A stretch of DNA of 52,546 nt from an uncultured Prevotella sp. (GTDB lineage: Bacteria > Bacteroidota > Bacteroidia > Bacteroidales > Bacteroidaceae), in NCBI GenBank assembly GCA_946624005.1, contig CAMORS010000011.1:1-52546 (forward strand), given 5' to 3'. How positions within the stretch are numbered: the first letter of the stretch is position 1; every line of letters begins with the position of its first letter. The notes below the pieces were generated by a model. It ran no database searches and had not been told where the DNA came from. It saw only the letters and a list, made by a program, of their open reading frames with translations. Made by a program: the position numbers and the translations under genes. This document shows positions 1 through 7,681 of the stretch, piece after piece.

Positions 1-63
1 AACCTATGGCAGGGTTAAGGTAAAAACCATTCAACTTTTTCTAGGGTAGTACAAAGCTCCTTA

Positions 64-91
64 ATGTGACATGTGACATGTGACATGTGAC
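64..91. repeat. Four tandem copies of a 7-bp unit (ATGTGAC)
   Basis: Four perfect head-to-tail copies of ATGTGAC lie in non-coding sequence. Arrays like this can change copy number by slippage. No gene or promoter is visible beside it, so no role can be assigned. Confidence 0.9.
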
Positions 92-192
92 AAAATTATG
101 TCCTCTTAATTCCCAGGTCTTTCAGCTTTAGAAAGGTTGCGCAGCGAACGAAAGTTATAGAAAAAGTTATAGAGTTATAGAAATTCTTCTAT

Positions 193-225
193 AGGTGTCT
201 AAAGGTTCTTTAGGCACCTTTATCT
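193..225. terminator. Hairpin resembling an intrinsic terminator
   Basis: A 12-bp stem (AGGTGTCTAAAG with CTTTAGGCACCT, one T-G pair) closes on a 3-base loop and is followed by a short T-rich run (TTATCTT). It could end transcription entering from the left edge, but no gene end is visible upstream. Confidence 0.5.
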
Positions 226-288
226 TCGTGCTACATTATTTATTCATCTGAGCCATCAGAACAATGGAGCCTGCATGGGTGAAAGAAT

Positions 289-649
289 GTGGGCGCAAAT
301 TTGCGCTCACATCGCAAAGGGTCAATATGCCGCAGGGTGGCATAAGGCTTATTCCCGTTTTCGCGCTGACCATTGCAACTCCATACGAATGATTGTTTCG
401 CGTTGGAAGCATGACGGATGGATCGAGAAATCGGATTTAAAGCATTGGAAAAAAACAAAATAACTCGTCTGAACGAGGGGCCTCCCCCACGCGTTCGGGT
501 GAATTTGAAATTCGCCCGCAGGAAGGAGACGGGGATTTGAAATCCCCAACTCACAGCAGCCGAATTCTTGCTCTGGCAAGCGACCATAGGTCGAGCGACA
601 AATTCGTCTGAACGAGGGAGGATAAGGGGGTGAACGAATCGTTCACCCC
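289..649. repeat. Cluster of four short palindromes
   Basis: Four near-perfect palindromes are spread over 360 bp of apparently non-coding DNA: 289-310 (centre GCGCAAATTTGCGC), 496-518 (GAATTTGAAATTC core), 531-547 (GGGGATTTGAAATCCCC) and 627-649 (GGTGAACGAATCGTTCACC core). A short direct repeat (TCGTCTGAACGAGG) occurs near 475-488 and 604-617. Short open frames cross this stretch, but their peptides simply translate the palindromes. It looks like an accumulation of REP-like elements rather than a gene. Confidence 0.7.
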
Positions 650-719
650 TGGAGGAAGACAGAAGACTCTGGTTGTCAACGTACAACGGGCAGCACTTCC
701 AGGACATCACGGCAACGGA

Positions 720-1075
720 AATGTTCAAGATTAGTTGAATTTTCAACATGAATGAGCATAAAGATTTTTTCAACACGAATGAGCATAAATATACACGAAT
801 AATCATAAATAATTTTTGAGTAATTCACGGGTAATTCACGGCAATTCGTGTTTTTCTTTTCAACATGAATTATCATGAATGGCCCACGAATTTTCATAAA
901 TAATTGTGTGTATTTATGTGCATTTGTGTTTTCTTTTTTTCAACATAAATTATCATGAATGATCCACGAATTTTTCATGAATAATTTTTGAGTAATTCTT
1001 TTAGTCGCTTCGCTTTGTAAAAGCGGCAGAGCCGAGCGCACGGGTAATTTACGGCAATTCGTGTTAGAATAATAT
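720..1075. repeat. Degenerate direct repeats rich in CATGAAT / AATTCGTG words
   Basis: The stretch is built from imperfect copies of a block containing TTTTCAACATGAATTATCAT, CCACGAATTTTTCAT, AATAATTTTTGAGTAATTC and ACGGGTAATT(C/T)ACGGCAATTCGTG. Copies start near 722, 757, 858 and 937. The same block, same orientation, recurs right of the ATPase gene (2465-2597). No coding potential is seen. From position 1 to 1147 the window holds only these repeats, the palindrome cluster and the hairpin at 193. Confidence 0.75.
995..1039 (+). repeat. Left copy of a 45-bp inverted repeat flanking the ATPase gene
   Basis: This copy matches the reverse complement of 2497-2541 at 43 of 45 positions by eye. It contains the words GTCGCTTCGCTTTG, TAAAAGCGGCAG and AGCCGAGCGC. 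Compared with the sister repeat at 815-850, about 41 bp of it (999-1039) sits inside the otherwise continuous phrase AATTC/ACGGGTAATT, so it appears inserted into an older repeat. Confidence 0.8.
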
Positions 1076-1147
1076 TTTGTATGTTCGTGTGTATTCGTGT
1101 GCATTCGCGTTCGGAAAAGCTACGGGTATGCCCATAGGCATCATGCA

Positions 1148-2287
1148 TCAGAAGATGTCACCGCGCCAAAGCATCTTCAGGAAGTCAAGGACGAAAATCA
1201 ATTCCGTGTCGCCGGACTTGCGGGTGATGGGATCAAGAGAAACGAGAATCAACCGGCAGTCAGGGTGTTCCTCTTTGAAGGCTTTGAGCCCTTTCTTGTG
1301 TTTCGTCTCAACATGTTCTGAGGACTTTATCTCTATAGCCACCTTGGCGTCCCCGATGACGGCGTCCACCTCTTTTTGGTCGTAAGTGTGCCAATAGGAT
1401 ATCGTCTCCCGTTTGTCGTTGTAACCTTTATAGGCAATGATTTCCTGCATCACGAGGTGCTCGAAGGCATGTCCGTAATCATCAGTACCCCGACGCAGAG
1501 AGTTGCGCCCCATCAGGTAGTTGGCTATCCCGACATCAAAATAGTAGAACCGTGGAGCCTGCATGACCTTCCGCTTGATTTCTTTCCTGAAGGCAGGAAC
1601 CTCATATCCGATGAGTGTGTCATATAGGATTTGAAAATACGACTTGACGGTCTTGGCCGAAACACCGCAGTCGGAGGCGATGTTGGAGTAGTTCAGCATT
1701 TCTCCGTCGGAAATGGCGGCCACCTCCATGAAGCGTTCGAAGGCATCGAGTTCCCTCACCTCGCCTTCTTCCCTTATTTCCTCATCTAAATACACTTTCA
1801 CGTAGCCGGACAATCGCTTCGTGGCATTCTCTACCATATAGTGGCGGGGAATCATACCGTTCTGGACAGCACGGTCGATCTGGAAGTCGGTCACTTCGGG
1901 CCATACCAGAGGATAGAGTGTTTCGGGTATCGCCCTTCCGCCAAGCGTGTTAGCCCCCGAGCGCTTGAGTTTCCTGGCACTGGAACCGCTGAGAATGAAG
2001 AACAGTCCCTTGTCCACCATCAAGGAATGCACCACGTCCAACAGTTCGGGAACTTTTTGTATTTCATCAACGATGACGAGCGTACCGGCAGGCTTGTCCT
2101 GTAAAGCCTCCCAAAGGGAGTTGGGGTTCAACTTAAAGGCTTTTCTCACTCCCGGATTGAGCAAATCGTAGTAGATTGCTTCTTTAAAGCGCTCCTTCAG
2201 CAGAGTGGACTTCCCCGTCTGGCGGGCACCAAACAAGAACATCCCTTCATCCAACTTGCTCTCTATATCAAATATTCTCTTGTACAT
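1148..2287 (-). CDS. AAA-family ATPase with DUF4143-type C-terminus
   Basis: A 379-residue protein of the ATPase/DUF4143 family that is abundant in Bacteroidales. The Walker A loop GARQTGKST lies at residues 20-28 and a Walker B strand (LVIVDEIQ) near 70-77. A sensor-like LSGSSARKLK follows near 100. The C-terminal half has the nuclease-like pattern WHTYDQKEVDAVIG followed by VAIEIKSS, which resembles the restriction-endonuclease-like fold of DUF4143. The start is the ATG directly after a 5' leader with its own promoter. No toxin, antitoxin or transposition partner lies beside it. The cellular role of the family is not established. Two near-perfect inverted repeats bracket the gene. Confidence 0.85.
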   Translation of the reverse strand: MYKRIFDIESKLDEGMFLFGARQTGKSTLLKERFKEAIYYDLLNPGVRKAFKLNPNSLWEALQDKPAGTLVIVDEIQKVPELLDVVHSLMVDKGLFFILSGSSARKLKRSGANTLGGRAIPETLYPLVWPEVTDFQIDRAVQNGMIPRHYMVENATKRLSGYVKVYLDEEIREEGEVRELDAFERFMEVAAISDGEMLNYSNIASDCGVSAKTVKSYFQILYDTLIGYEVPAFRKEIKRKVMQAPRFYYFDVGIANYLMGRNSLRRGTDDYGHAFEHLVMQEIIAYKGYNDKRETISYWHTYDQKEVDAVIGDAKVAIEIKSSEHVETKHKKGLKAFKEEHPDCRLILVSLDPITRKSGDTELIFVLDFLKMLWRGDIF

Positions 2288-2302
2288 AAATCGATGAATT
2301 TT

Positions 2303-2339
2303 GGGAGCACGCTCCCGAATTTTATGGGAAAATCGGGAG
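2303..2339 (-). promoter_or_regulatory. Two overlapping hairpins in the ATPase leader
   Basis: In the reverse-strand transcript, CTCCCGA pairs with TCGGGAG (2312-2339), while the same GGGAG can instead pair with the following CTCCC (2303-2316). The two hairpins share an arm and are mutually exclusive. They lie between the predicted start site and the ATG, an arrangement compatible with RNA-level control. A ligand or mechanism cannot be inferred. Confidence 0.45.
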
Positions 2340-2371
2340 TACGGTCACGATTATTACTACTTTTCATTGTG

Positions 2372-2403
2372 CAAAGATATAGTTTTATTATGGAAAAATC
2401 AAG
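2372..2403 (-). promoter_or_regulatory. Predicted Bacteroidetes promoter for the ATPase gene
   Basis: On the reverse strand a -7 box TATCTTTG (2379-2372) is preceded, 20 bp upstream, by CTTG (2403-2400), close to the TTTG -33 box. Predicted transcription starts near 2365 and leaves a leader of about 80 nt. Confidence 0.6.
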
Positions 2404-2464
2404 CGAATCGCCGTTCATAGTCAAGACTTTAGACATATTTAACAGTTAATCACCATCACTTTTT

Positions 2465-2597
2465 TCTTTTCAACATAAATGATCAGAAATATACACGCGC
2501 TCGGCTCTGCCGCTTTTACAAAGCGTAGCGACAAAAAGAATGGTCAATAATAATTTTTGAATAATTCACGGGTAATTTGCGGCAATTCGTGTTTTTT
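2465..2597. repeat. Right-hand copy of the degenerate repeat block, with right 45-bp inverted repeat
   Basis: This carries TTTTCAACATAAATGATCA, then the inverted-repeat copy at 2497-2541, then AATAATTTTTGAATAATTC, ACGGGTAATTTGCGG and CAATTCGTG. It is the same block, in the same direction, as 720-1075. The stretch 2288-2706 otherwise holds only the divergent promoters of the two flanking genes. Confidence 0.75.
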
Positions 2598-2651
2598 TCA
2601 GCGCGGATTTTCATCCAAAGTTCATCCATCATAAAAGAGAAGGGCAAAAAG

Positions 2652-2683
2652 TTTGGCGGTTTATGAAAAAAGATGTACCTTTG
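2652..2683 (+). promoter_or_regulatory. Predicted promoter for the 183-residue protein gene
   Basis: TTTG at 2652-2655 and TACCTTTG at 2676-2683 are separated by 20 bp, a full match to the Bacteroidetes -33/-7 consensus. The start site should fall near 2690, which rules out the longer frame that would begin at 2653 and fixes the start codon at 2707. Confidence 0.8.
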
Positions 2684-2706
2684 CCCGCAAATCAAACTAT
2701 TGGACT

Positions 2707-3258
2707 ATGAGCGACAGACTGATTTGCAAGGAGATTGAGCGGCAGACTGGCAGAAGCATGACGACGGCTAAAGACTTCGACTGGCTGGCCGTCCAGATCA
2801 ACGAACGGCTGAACGCCTCGTTAGGTGTCAACACGCTGAAGCGCGCATGGGGCTTCAACGGCTATGAGGGAACGGCTCCTCAGAAGAGCACACTCGACAT
2901 CCTGGCACGTTTTGCGGGATACCCCAACCACGAGGTGTTCGAGGCCAACGTGAGCGACCTCTCGTCGGACCCCATCAAGAGCCACCATCTCTACACAAGG
3001 CAGCTGGCGGAAGGACTGGCCATCGACTGCAAGTGGCTGCCCGACAGGGAGTGCACGTTCCAGCATCTTGGCAACTGCAAGTTTGTCGTGACGAAGGTGA
3101 AGAACTCGAAGCTCTCGGTGGGCGACACCTTCGAGTGTGAGATATTCGTAGAGAACGAGCCGCTCTACCTGACCAACCTCGTGCACGAGGGCCATCCGCC
3201 CATGAGCTATATCGCCGGCAAGCAGCAGGGAGTAAGATTCTGTGTGGTAGAAGACTGA
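2707..3258 (+). CDS. Small protein with Bacteroidetes LKRxWG(F/Y) N-terminal module
   Basis: A protein of 183 residues with no signal peptide or membrane segment. Residues about 1-80 contain the pattern SLGVNTLKRAWGF ... KSTLDILARFAGYP..VF, which recalls a small helical module at the start of many Bacteroidetes signalling proteins; its function is not known to me, and a DNA- or protein-binding role is only a guess. The C-terminal 100 residues look like a beta-rich domain (KFVVTKVKNSKLSVGDTFECEIFVENEPLYL). The gene lies 66 bp before the membrane kinase gene in the same direction and may be co-transcribed with it. Confidence 0.7.
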   Translation: MSDRLICKEIERQTGRSMTTAKDFDWLAVQINERLNASLGVNTLKRAWGFNGYEGTAPQKSTLDILARFAGYPNHEVFEANVSDLSSDPIKSHHLYTRQLAEGLAIDCKWLPDRECTFQHLGNCKFVVTKVKNSKLSVGDTFECEIFVENEPLYLTNLVHEGHPPMSYIAGKQQGVRFCVVED

Positions 3259-3324
3259 GACGGGGGAAAAAAGCGGCATAACGAATGTTTGTGCCATAAA
3301 GACTAAGAACAAGACTTTACAAAC

Positions 3325-5091
3325 ATGACGGAACAGGGATCTTTCAGCGGTTTTGTGATAGGCGCCATCGAGAAGCGCTCGCTTGTCTTCACCGACTTCG
3401 AGCTCATCAGGGAGACGCCCGTCAACGTCATCTACCGAGCTAAGCGCGACGGCCAATGGTGGATACTGAAAGGCCTGGCACCGGACAAGGTGGGCATCCC
3501 CTTCTTCGACGGGATGCTATGGAAAGAAAGCCAGATACTGTTGGAGGTGCAGCAGCCCGGACATCCCGCCATCGTGAAGACCATTGGGATGGAAATGGTC
3601 AAGAGCGATGTGCTCGACAGGTATGAGGGACATCAGGCACAGTTCATCATCATGGAACAGATTGTAGGCAGGACGTTGCGCGAACTGCTTGACGAGAAGA
3701 TACGCAGGAAAGAACGCCGAAGATATGCCCTCGAGCTGGTAGACGCCTTGAGCTACCTGCACAGTATCAATGTGGTGCACCGCGACCTGAAGCCTTCGAA
3801 CATCATGGTGACGAAAAACGGACAGACGCTGAAGCTCATCGACTTCGGCCTGTCGGACACCGACTACTTCTCCGTCCTGAAACAGCCTGCCGGCACCGAG
3901 GGATATATCTCACCCGAACAGCGAGAAGGCATGGAGGCCGATGTTCGCAACGACATCTACTCGCTGGGCGTCATCCTGAGAGAAATGGACCTCGGACCGA
4001 TGGTGCGACGCATCGCCGACCGATGTATGAAGCCCCGACAGCAACGCTATCAGAACATGGGTGAGGTGACGGAAGCCTTCGAACGCCTCAGAAACCTGCG
4101 CAACACCATCGCCTCGTGGCTGCTCGTCGCACTGTTGGCGCTGATGGCCATCGGCGGTGCCTTCTGGTATTGGTACACCCACCGCCCACTGGTGCAGACT
4201 TTCCACGACATGCGCGCATGGGAGTATACCGAAGAGGAATGCTTCCGCGTGGAGAGTGACGGCATGAGGAACACCGTCCACTTCACTGGTGGACCGCAGA
4301 TAGAGCCAGCCCACTGTCCCCTCAACGTGGTGAAAGGCCGACGGTATAGGATAACGGTAGACTACAGCGGTCCGGCCTACGAGCCGCAAAAGGCGGGCGA
4401 CTGCTCCTTCATGATCATGGTGCGCGAGAATGTCCCCCGCCGCGTGCGCAACAACAGCGGCGTGATGTCGTCGCACACCATCCCCGTAGAGGGGGCGAAG
4501 CACAAAACGCTGAGCGTCGACTTCACGGCCACCGACAATCAGATGTACATACGCATCAACTTCGGATGGGTCAGAGACAGCATCCCCTACACCTTCCACT
4601 TCGACAACTGGAAGCTCGAAGAGCTGCCCGACATCGACGGTGCCGAAGTGGACTACCGCCACACCATCACCCTACAGCACGAGGTGACGGGTCTGTACAT
4701 GCGCAACAACGGTGAAGGAATGGCCAGCCTCGGCAAAGACACCATGAGCATCGATATGACGCCCTGCGGCAGGGGCTATATCATCGACACTCACGAATAC
4801 GACCCCGGCGACGGTGTGGAAGAGCGCTACCTGAACTACCACGATGTGGAACAGACCATCTTCTCTGTGGGCGACGTTGCCCAGGCCTGGTATTTCATAC
4901 GTCAGCCCGACGGCTGTTATGCGTTGCAGAACGACTCCTATCTTTTCGCCACCTACAACGGGAAGGACTCCGTGCTGCAGATGATGCCCCTCGACAAGAA
5001 CAGCCACAACACCCACTGGAAGATTGTCAAGAGAAGCGAGAAGAAGCCCGTCGAAGACAATTATTATATAGGTACAGGAAGAGGTACCTAA
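3325..5091 (+). CDS. Membrane Ser/Thr protein kinase with large extracytoplasmic domains
   Basis: A 588-residue Hanks-type kinase. Visible motifs are the ATP-site lysine K49 (WWILKG), likely alpha-C glutamate E69, catalytic loop HRDLKPSN at 152-159, DFG at 173-175 and GTEGYISPEQ as activation/APE segment. The glycine-rich loop is degenerate (RETPVNVIYRAK). A single transmembrane segment lies near 261-283. The remaining 300 residues should be outside the cytoplasm: about 290-430 resembles a jelly-roll carbohydrate-binding module, and about 440-575 resembles a ricin-type beta-trefoil (ALQNDSYLFATYNGKD). The architecture suggests a receptor kinase sensing a carbohydrate-like ligand. The domain names are by eye and uncertain; the kinase assignment is firm. 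Confidence 0.88.
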   Translation: MTEQGSFSGFVIGAIEKRSLVFTDFELIRETPVNVIYRAKRDGQWWILKGLAPDKVGIPFFDGMLWKESQILLEVQQPGHPAIVKTIGMEMVKSDVLDRYEGHQAQFIIMEQIVGRTLRELLDEKIRRKERRRYALELVDALSYLHSINVVHRDLKPSNIMVTKNGQTLKLIDFGLSDTDYFSVLKQPAGTEGYISPEQREGMEADVRNDIYSLGVILREMDLGPMVRRIADRCMKPRQQRYQNMGEVTEAFERLRNLRNTIASWLLVALLALMAIGGAFWYWYTHRPLVQTFHDMRAWEYTEEECFRVESDGMRNTVHFTGGPQIEPAHCPLNVVKGRRYRITVDYSGPAYEPQKAGDCSFMIMVRENVPRRVRNNSGVMSSHTIPVEGAKHKTLSVDFTATDNQMYIRINFGWVRDSIPYTFHFDNWKLEELPDIDGAEVDYRHTITLQHEVTGLYMRNNGEGMASLGKDTMSIDMTPCGRGYIIDTHEYDPGDGVEERYLNYHDVEQTIFSVGDVAQAWYFIRQPDGCYALQNDSYLFATYNGKDSVLQMMPLDKNSHNTHWKIVKRSEKKPVEDNYYIGTGRGT

Positions 5092-5144
5092 CGACGCTAC
5101 CCGCGACCTGTTTACAAATGTAATGATAACGTAACAGCGATTGC

Positions 5145-5175
5145 TTTGACGGGCGATTGTTTCATCTTACCTTTG
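5145..5175 (+). promoter_or_regulatory. Predicted promoter for the Na/Pi symporter gene
   Basis: TTTG (5145-5148), 19 bp, TACCTTTG (5168-5175). The expected start site is near 5182 and the ATG follows at 5208. It separates this gene from the kinase gene that ends at 5091. Confidence 0.8.
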
Positions 5176-5207
5176 CACACGAAAAACTGAAATAAGTAAA
5201 GCGTAAG

Positions 5208-6896
5208 ATGGAAACAAATCAAAGCTATGTGATGGTAGCACTCCAGCTGCTCGGCTCGCTGGGACTGCTCATCTACGGTATGCGCATGATGAGTGAGGCG
5301 TTGCAGAAGATGGCAGGCCCGCAATTGAGACACATCCTGGCACGGATGACGACCAACCGACTGACAGGAATGCTGACCGGAACCCTCGTAACCTGTGCCG
5401 TACAGTCGTCGTCGGCCACGACGGTGATGACCGTATCGTTCGTCTCGGCAGGCCTGCTGACATTGGCGCAGGCCATCTCGGTCATCATGGGAGCCAACAT
5501 CGGCACGACGCTGACGGCGTGGATTATGTCGCTGGGCTATAACGTCGACCTGACCAGCGTGGTCTATCCCGCCTTCCTCGTCGGTATGGTGCTCATCTAC
5601 AAGAAGCGTCACCGCTATGTCGGCGACTTCCTCTTCGGAACAGCCTTTCTGTTCCTCTCGTTGGTGATGCTGAGCAGCGCCGGAAAGGCGATGGACCTGG
5701 AACACAACAAAGAGGTGATAGCCTTCTTCGCCTCGTTCGACACATCGAGCCACTTCACCATCCTGGCCTTCCTGGCCATCGGAACGCTGATTACCTGCAT
5801 CGTGCAGTCGTCGGCTGCCGTTATGGCCATCACCATCCTGCTCTGTTCTACAGGCGTACTACCTATCTACTTGGGTATCGCCCTGGTGATGGGCGAGAAC
5901 ATCGGCACGACAGCCACTGCCAACCTCGTTGCCTTGGGAGCCAACACGCAGGCTCGCCGGGCTGCATTGGCTCACCTGCTGTTCAATGTCTTCGGCGTCA
6001 TCTGGGTGCTCATCGTTTTCTATCCGTTTGTCAACATGGTATGCAAACTTGTAGGATACAACCCTGCTGCCGGCGGACAAACGCAGCTGTTGCCCGTAGT
6101 GCTGGCCATGTTCCATACCTGCTTCAACGTCATCAATACGGCCATTCTGATTTGGTTCGTACCGCAGATGGAACGCGCCGTCTGCTGGTTGCTGCCTACA
6201 AAGGGAGAGAGGAAAGAGGAAGAGTTCCGGCTGCAGTATATTCAGTCGAACCTTGTGCAGACGCCCGAAATTGCCGTCTTGCAGGCACAGAAGGAGACAG
6301 CTGCCTTCGGTCTTCGTGTGGGACGGATGTTCGGCATGGTGCGACAGCTGTTCGACGATGCCGACGGGAAGCAGTTTGAAGAGCAGTTCAGCAAGATAGA
6401 GCACGAGGAAGACCTGACCGACCGGATGGAGATAGAGATAGCCCGCTACTTAGAGCAGGTGAGTGACGACCATCTGAGCAACGAGACGAAACAGAAGATT
6501 CGGCAGATGATGCGTGAGATCAGCGAACTGGAATCGATCGGCGACGCCTGTTACAAGATGGCACGGACGCTGAGCCGCAAAGGAGAGTCGGGCAAGCAGT
6601 TTACCGACCACCAGAACGCGCAGCTTCAGTCTATGATTGAACTCTGCGACGAGGCGCTCACACAGATGAACACCGTGATGCATGGTCACCGCAGCGAGCA
6701 TGATATCCGCGAGAGCTACCGCATAGAGAACCGAATCAACGAACTGCGCGTACGGCTCAAGACCGAGAACGTAGAGTCGGTGAACAACCATGAATACGAC
6801 TATTCTGTCGGTACGTTCTACATCGACATGGTGAACGAACTGGAGAAATTGGGCGACTATGTTGTCAATGTTGTGGAGGCTCGATTTGGCAAATAA
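5208..6896 (+). CDS. Na/phosphate symporter family protein with C-terminal PhoU domain
   Basis: A 562-residue inner-membrane protein. The N-terminal 320 residues form two homologous transmembrane repeats carrying the family signature QSSSATT (near residue 66) and QSSAAV (near 200). Residues about 340-560 are a soluble helical PhoU-like domain (KIEHEEDLTDRMEIEIARYL; ELESIGDACYKMARTL). The family imports or exports phosphate with sodium. A response regulator and histidine kinase follow at once, which supports phosphate homeostasis. A short purine-rich stretch (GERKEEEF) joins the two halves. Confidence 0.9.
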   Translation: METNQSYVMVALQLLGSLGLLIYGMRMMSEALQKMAGPQLRHILARMTTNRLTGMLTGTLVTCAVQSSSATTVMTVSFVSAGLLTLAQAISVIMGANIGTTLTAWIMSLGYNVDLTSVVYPAFLVGMVLIYKKRHRYVGDFLFGTAFLFLSLVMLSSAGKAMDLEHNKEVIAFFASFDTSSHFTILAFLAIGTLITCIVQSSAAVMAITILLCSTGVLPIYLGIALVMGENIGTTATANLVALGANTQARRAALAHLLFNVFGVIWVLIVFYPFVNMVCKLVGYNPAAGGQTQLLPVVLAMFHTCFNVINTAILIWFVPQMERAVCWLLPTKGERKEEEFRLQYIQSNLVQTPEIAVLQAQKETAAFGLRVGRMFGMVRQLFDDADGKQFEEQFSKIEHEEDLTDRMEIEIARYLEQVSDDHLSNETKQKIRQMMREISELESIGDACYKMARTLSRKGESGKQFTDHQNAQLQSMIELCDEALTQMNTVMHGHRSEHDIRESYRIENRINELRVRLKTENVESVNNHEYDYSVGTFYIDMVNELEKLGDYVVNVVEARFGK

Positions 6897-6916
6897 AAAT
6901 TTTTTTGTTACCTTTG
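6885..6916 (+). promoter_or_regulatory. Predicted promoter for the response regulator gene, inside the end of the symporter gene
   Basis: TTTG (6885-6888), 20 bp, TACCTTTG (6909-6916). The -33 box lies within the last codons of the symporter gene. The predicted start site (about 6921-6924) falls almost on the ATG at 6926, so the message may be nearly leaderless. Confidence 0.75.
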
Positions 6917-6925
6917 CAGCGCAAT

Positions 6926-7663
6926 ATGGAAAAGAAAAGGATATTAGTGGTTGACGACGAGCAGGACTTGTGCGACATTCTGCTCTTCAACCTCCAGATC
7001 ATGGGCTTTCAGGCAGAGGCAGCCTATTCGGCAGAAGAGGCGCTCGGGAAGATCATGACACCGAAAAAGGAAAGAGGTGAGGGAACGCCTTCACCCGAAC
7101 CTTACGACCTGATGCTGCTCGACGTGATGATGCCGGGCATGTCGGGATTCGAGCTGGCTGCAAAGTTGAAAGCCGACGAACAGACACGCCACATCCCCAT
7201 CATCTTCCTCACGGCCAAGGACACGGAGGACGATCTGCTGCAAGGCTTCTCGCTGGGTGCCGACGACTATGTAAAGAAGCCCTTCTCCATCCGCGAGGTG
7301 ATAGCACGGGTGAATGTCGTTATCAACAGAAACGCCCCCCACGCTGACCTAAAGGAGGAGAACCTGCGCCATGAAGGATTGGTCATAGACGACGCCAGCA
7401 AGACAACCACTGTCGACGGCACGTCGGTTGCTCTCACACGGACGGAGTTCGAACTGCTGCGGCTGCTGATGAAAGAACGAGGAAAGGTGTTCAGCCGCCG
7501 ACAGTTGCTCGACTTGATATGGCCGAGCAATGTCGTTGTCATCGAACGCACCGTCGACGTGAACATCGCCCGACTGCGCAAGAAGCTGGGGCGCTATGCC
7601 GCCTGTCTGGTGTCGCGTACAGGGTTCGGCTATTCGTTTGAACCGACTGACGAACTGAAATAA
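6926..7663 (+). CDS. OmpR/PhoB-family response regulator
   Basis: A 245-residue regulator with a receiver domain (about 1-135) and an OmpR-type winged-helix DNA-binding domain (about 148-243). The phosphoacceptor is D66 (LLDVMMPGMSG), the acidic pair lies in VVDDEQD, and the conserved lysine is in VKKPF. The ATG at 6926 is chosen over the upstream TTG because the promoter -7 box overlaps that region. A purine-rich insert (KKERGEGTPSPEP) between the second helix and the phosphorylation strand makes the protein about 12 residues longer than usual. It pairs with the histidine kinase that follows and, by context, resembles PhoB. Confidence 0.9.
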   Translation: MEKKRILVVDDEQDLCDILLFNLQIMGFQAEAAYSAEEALGKIMTPKKERGEGTPSPEPYDLMLLDVMMPGMSGFELAAKLKADEQTRHIPIIFLTAKDTEDDLLQGFSLGADDYVKKPFSIREVIARVNVVINRNAPHADLKEENLRHEGLVIDDASKTTTVDGTSVALTRTEFELLRLLMKERGKVFSRRQLLDLIWPSNVVVIERTVDVNIARLRKKLGRYAACLVSRTGFGYSFEPTDELK

Positions 7664-7681
7664 AAAAAGGACTGGGCAAGA

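Noticed and set aside
275..463. Forward open frame of 62 codons
   Set aside because: It has no recognisable start context or homology pattern and overlaps a palindrome at its start.
240..806. Reverse open frame of 188 codons over the palindrome cluster
   Set aside because: The translation follows the palindromes and repeats, with no domain or promoter.
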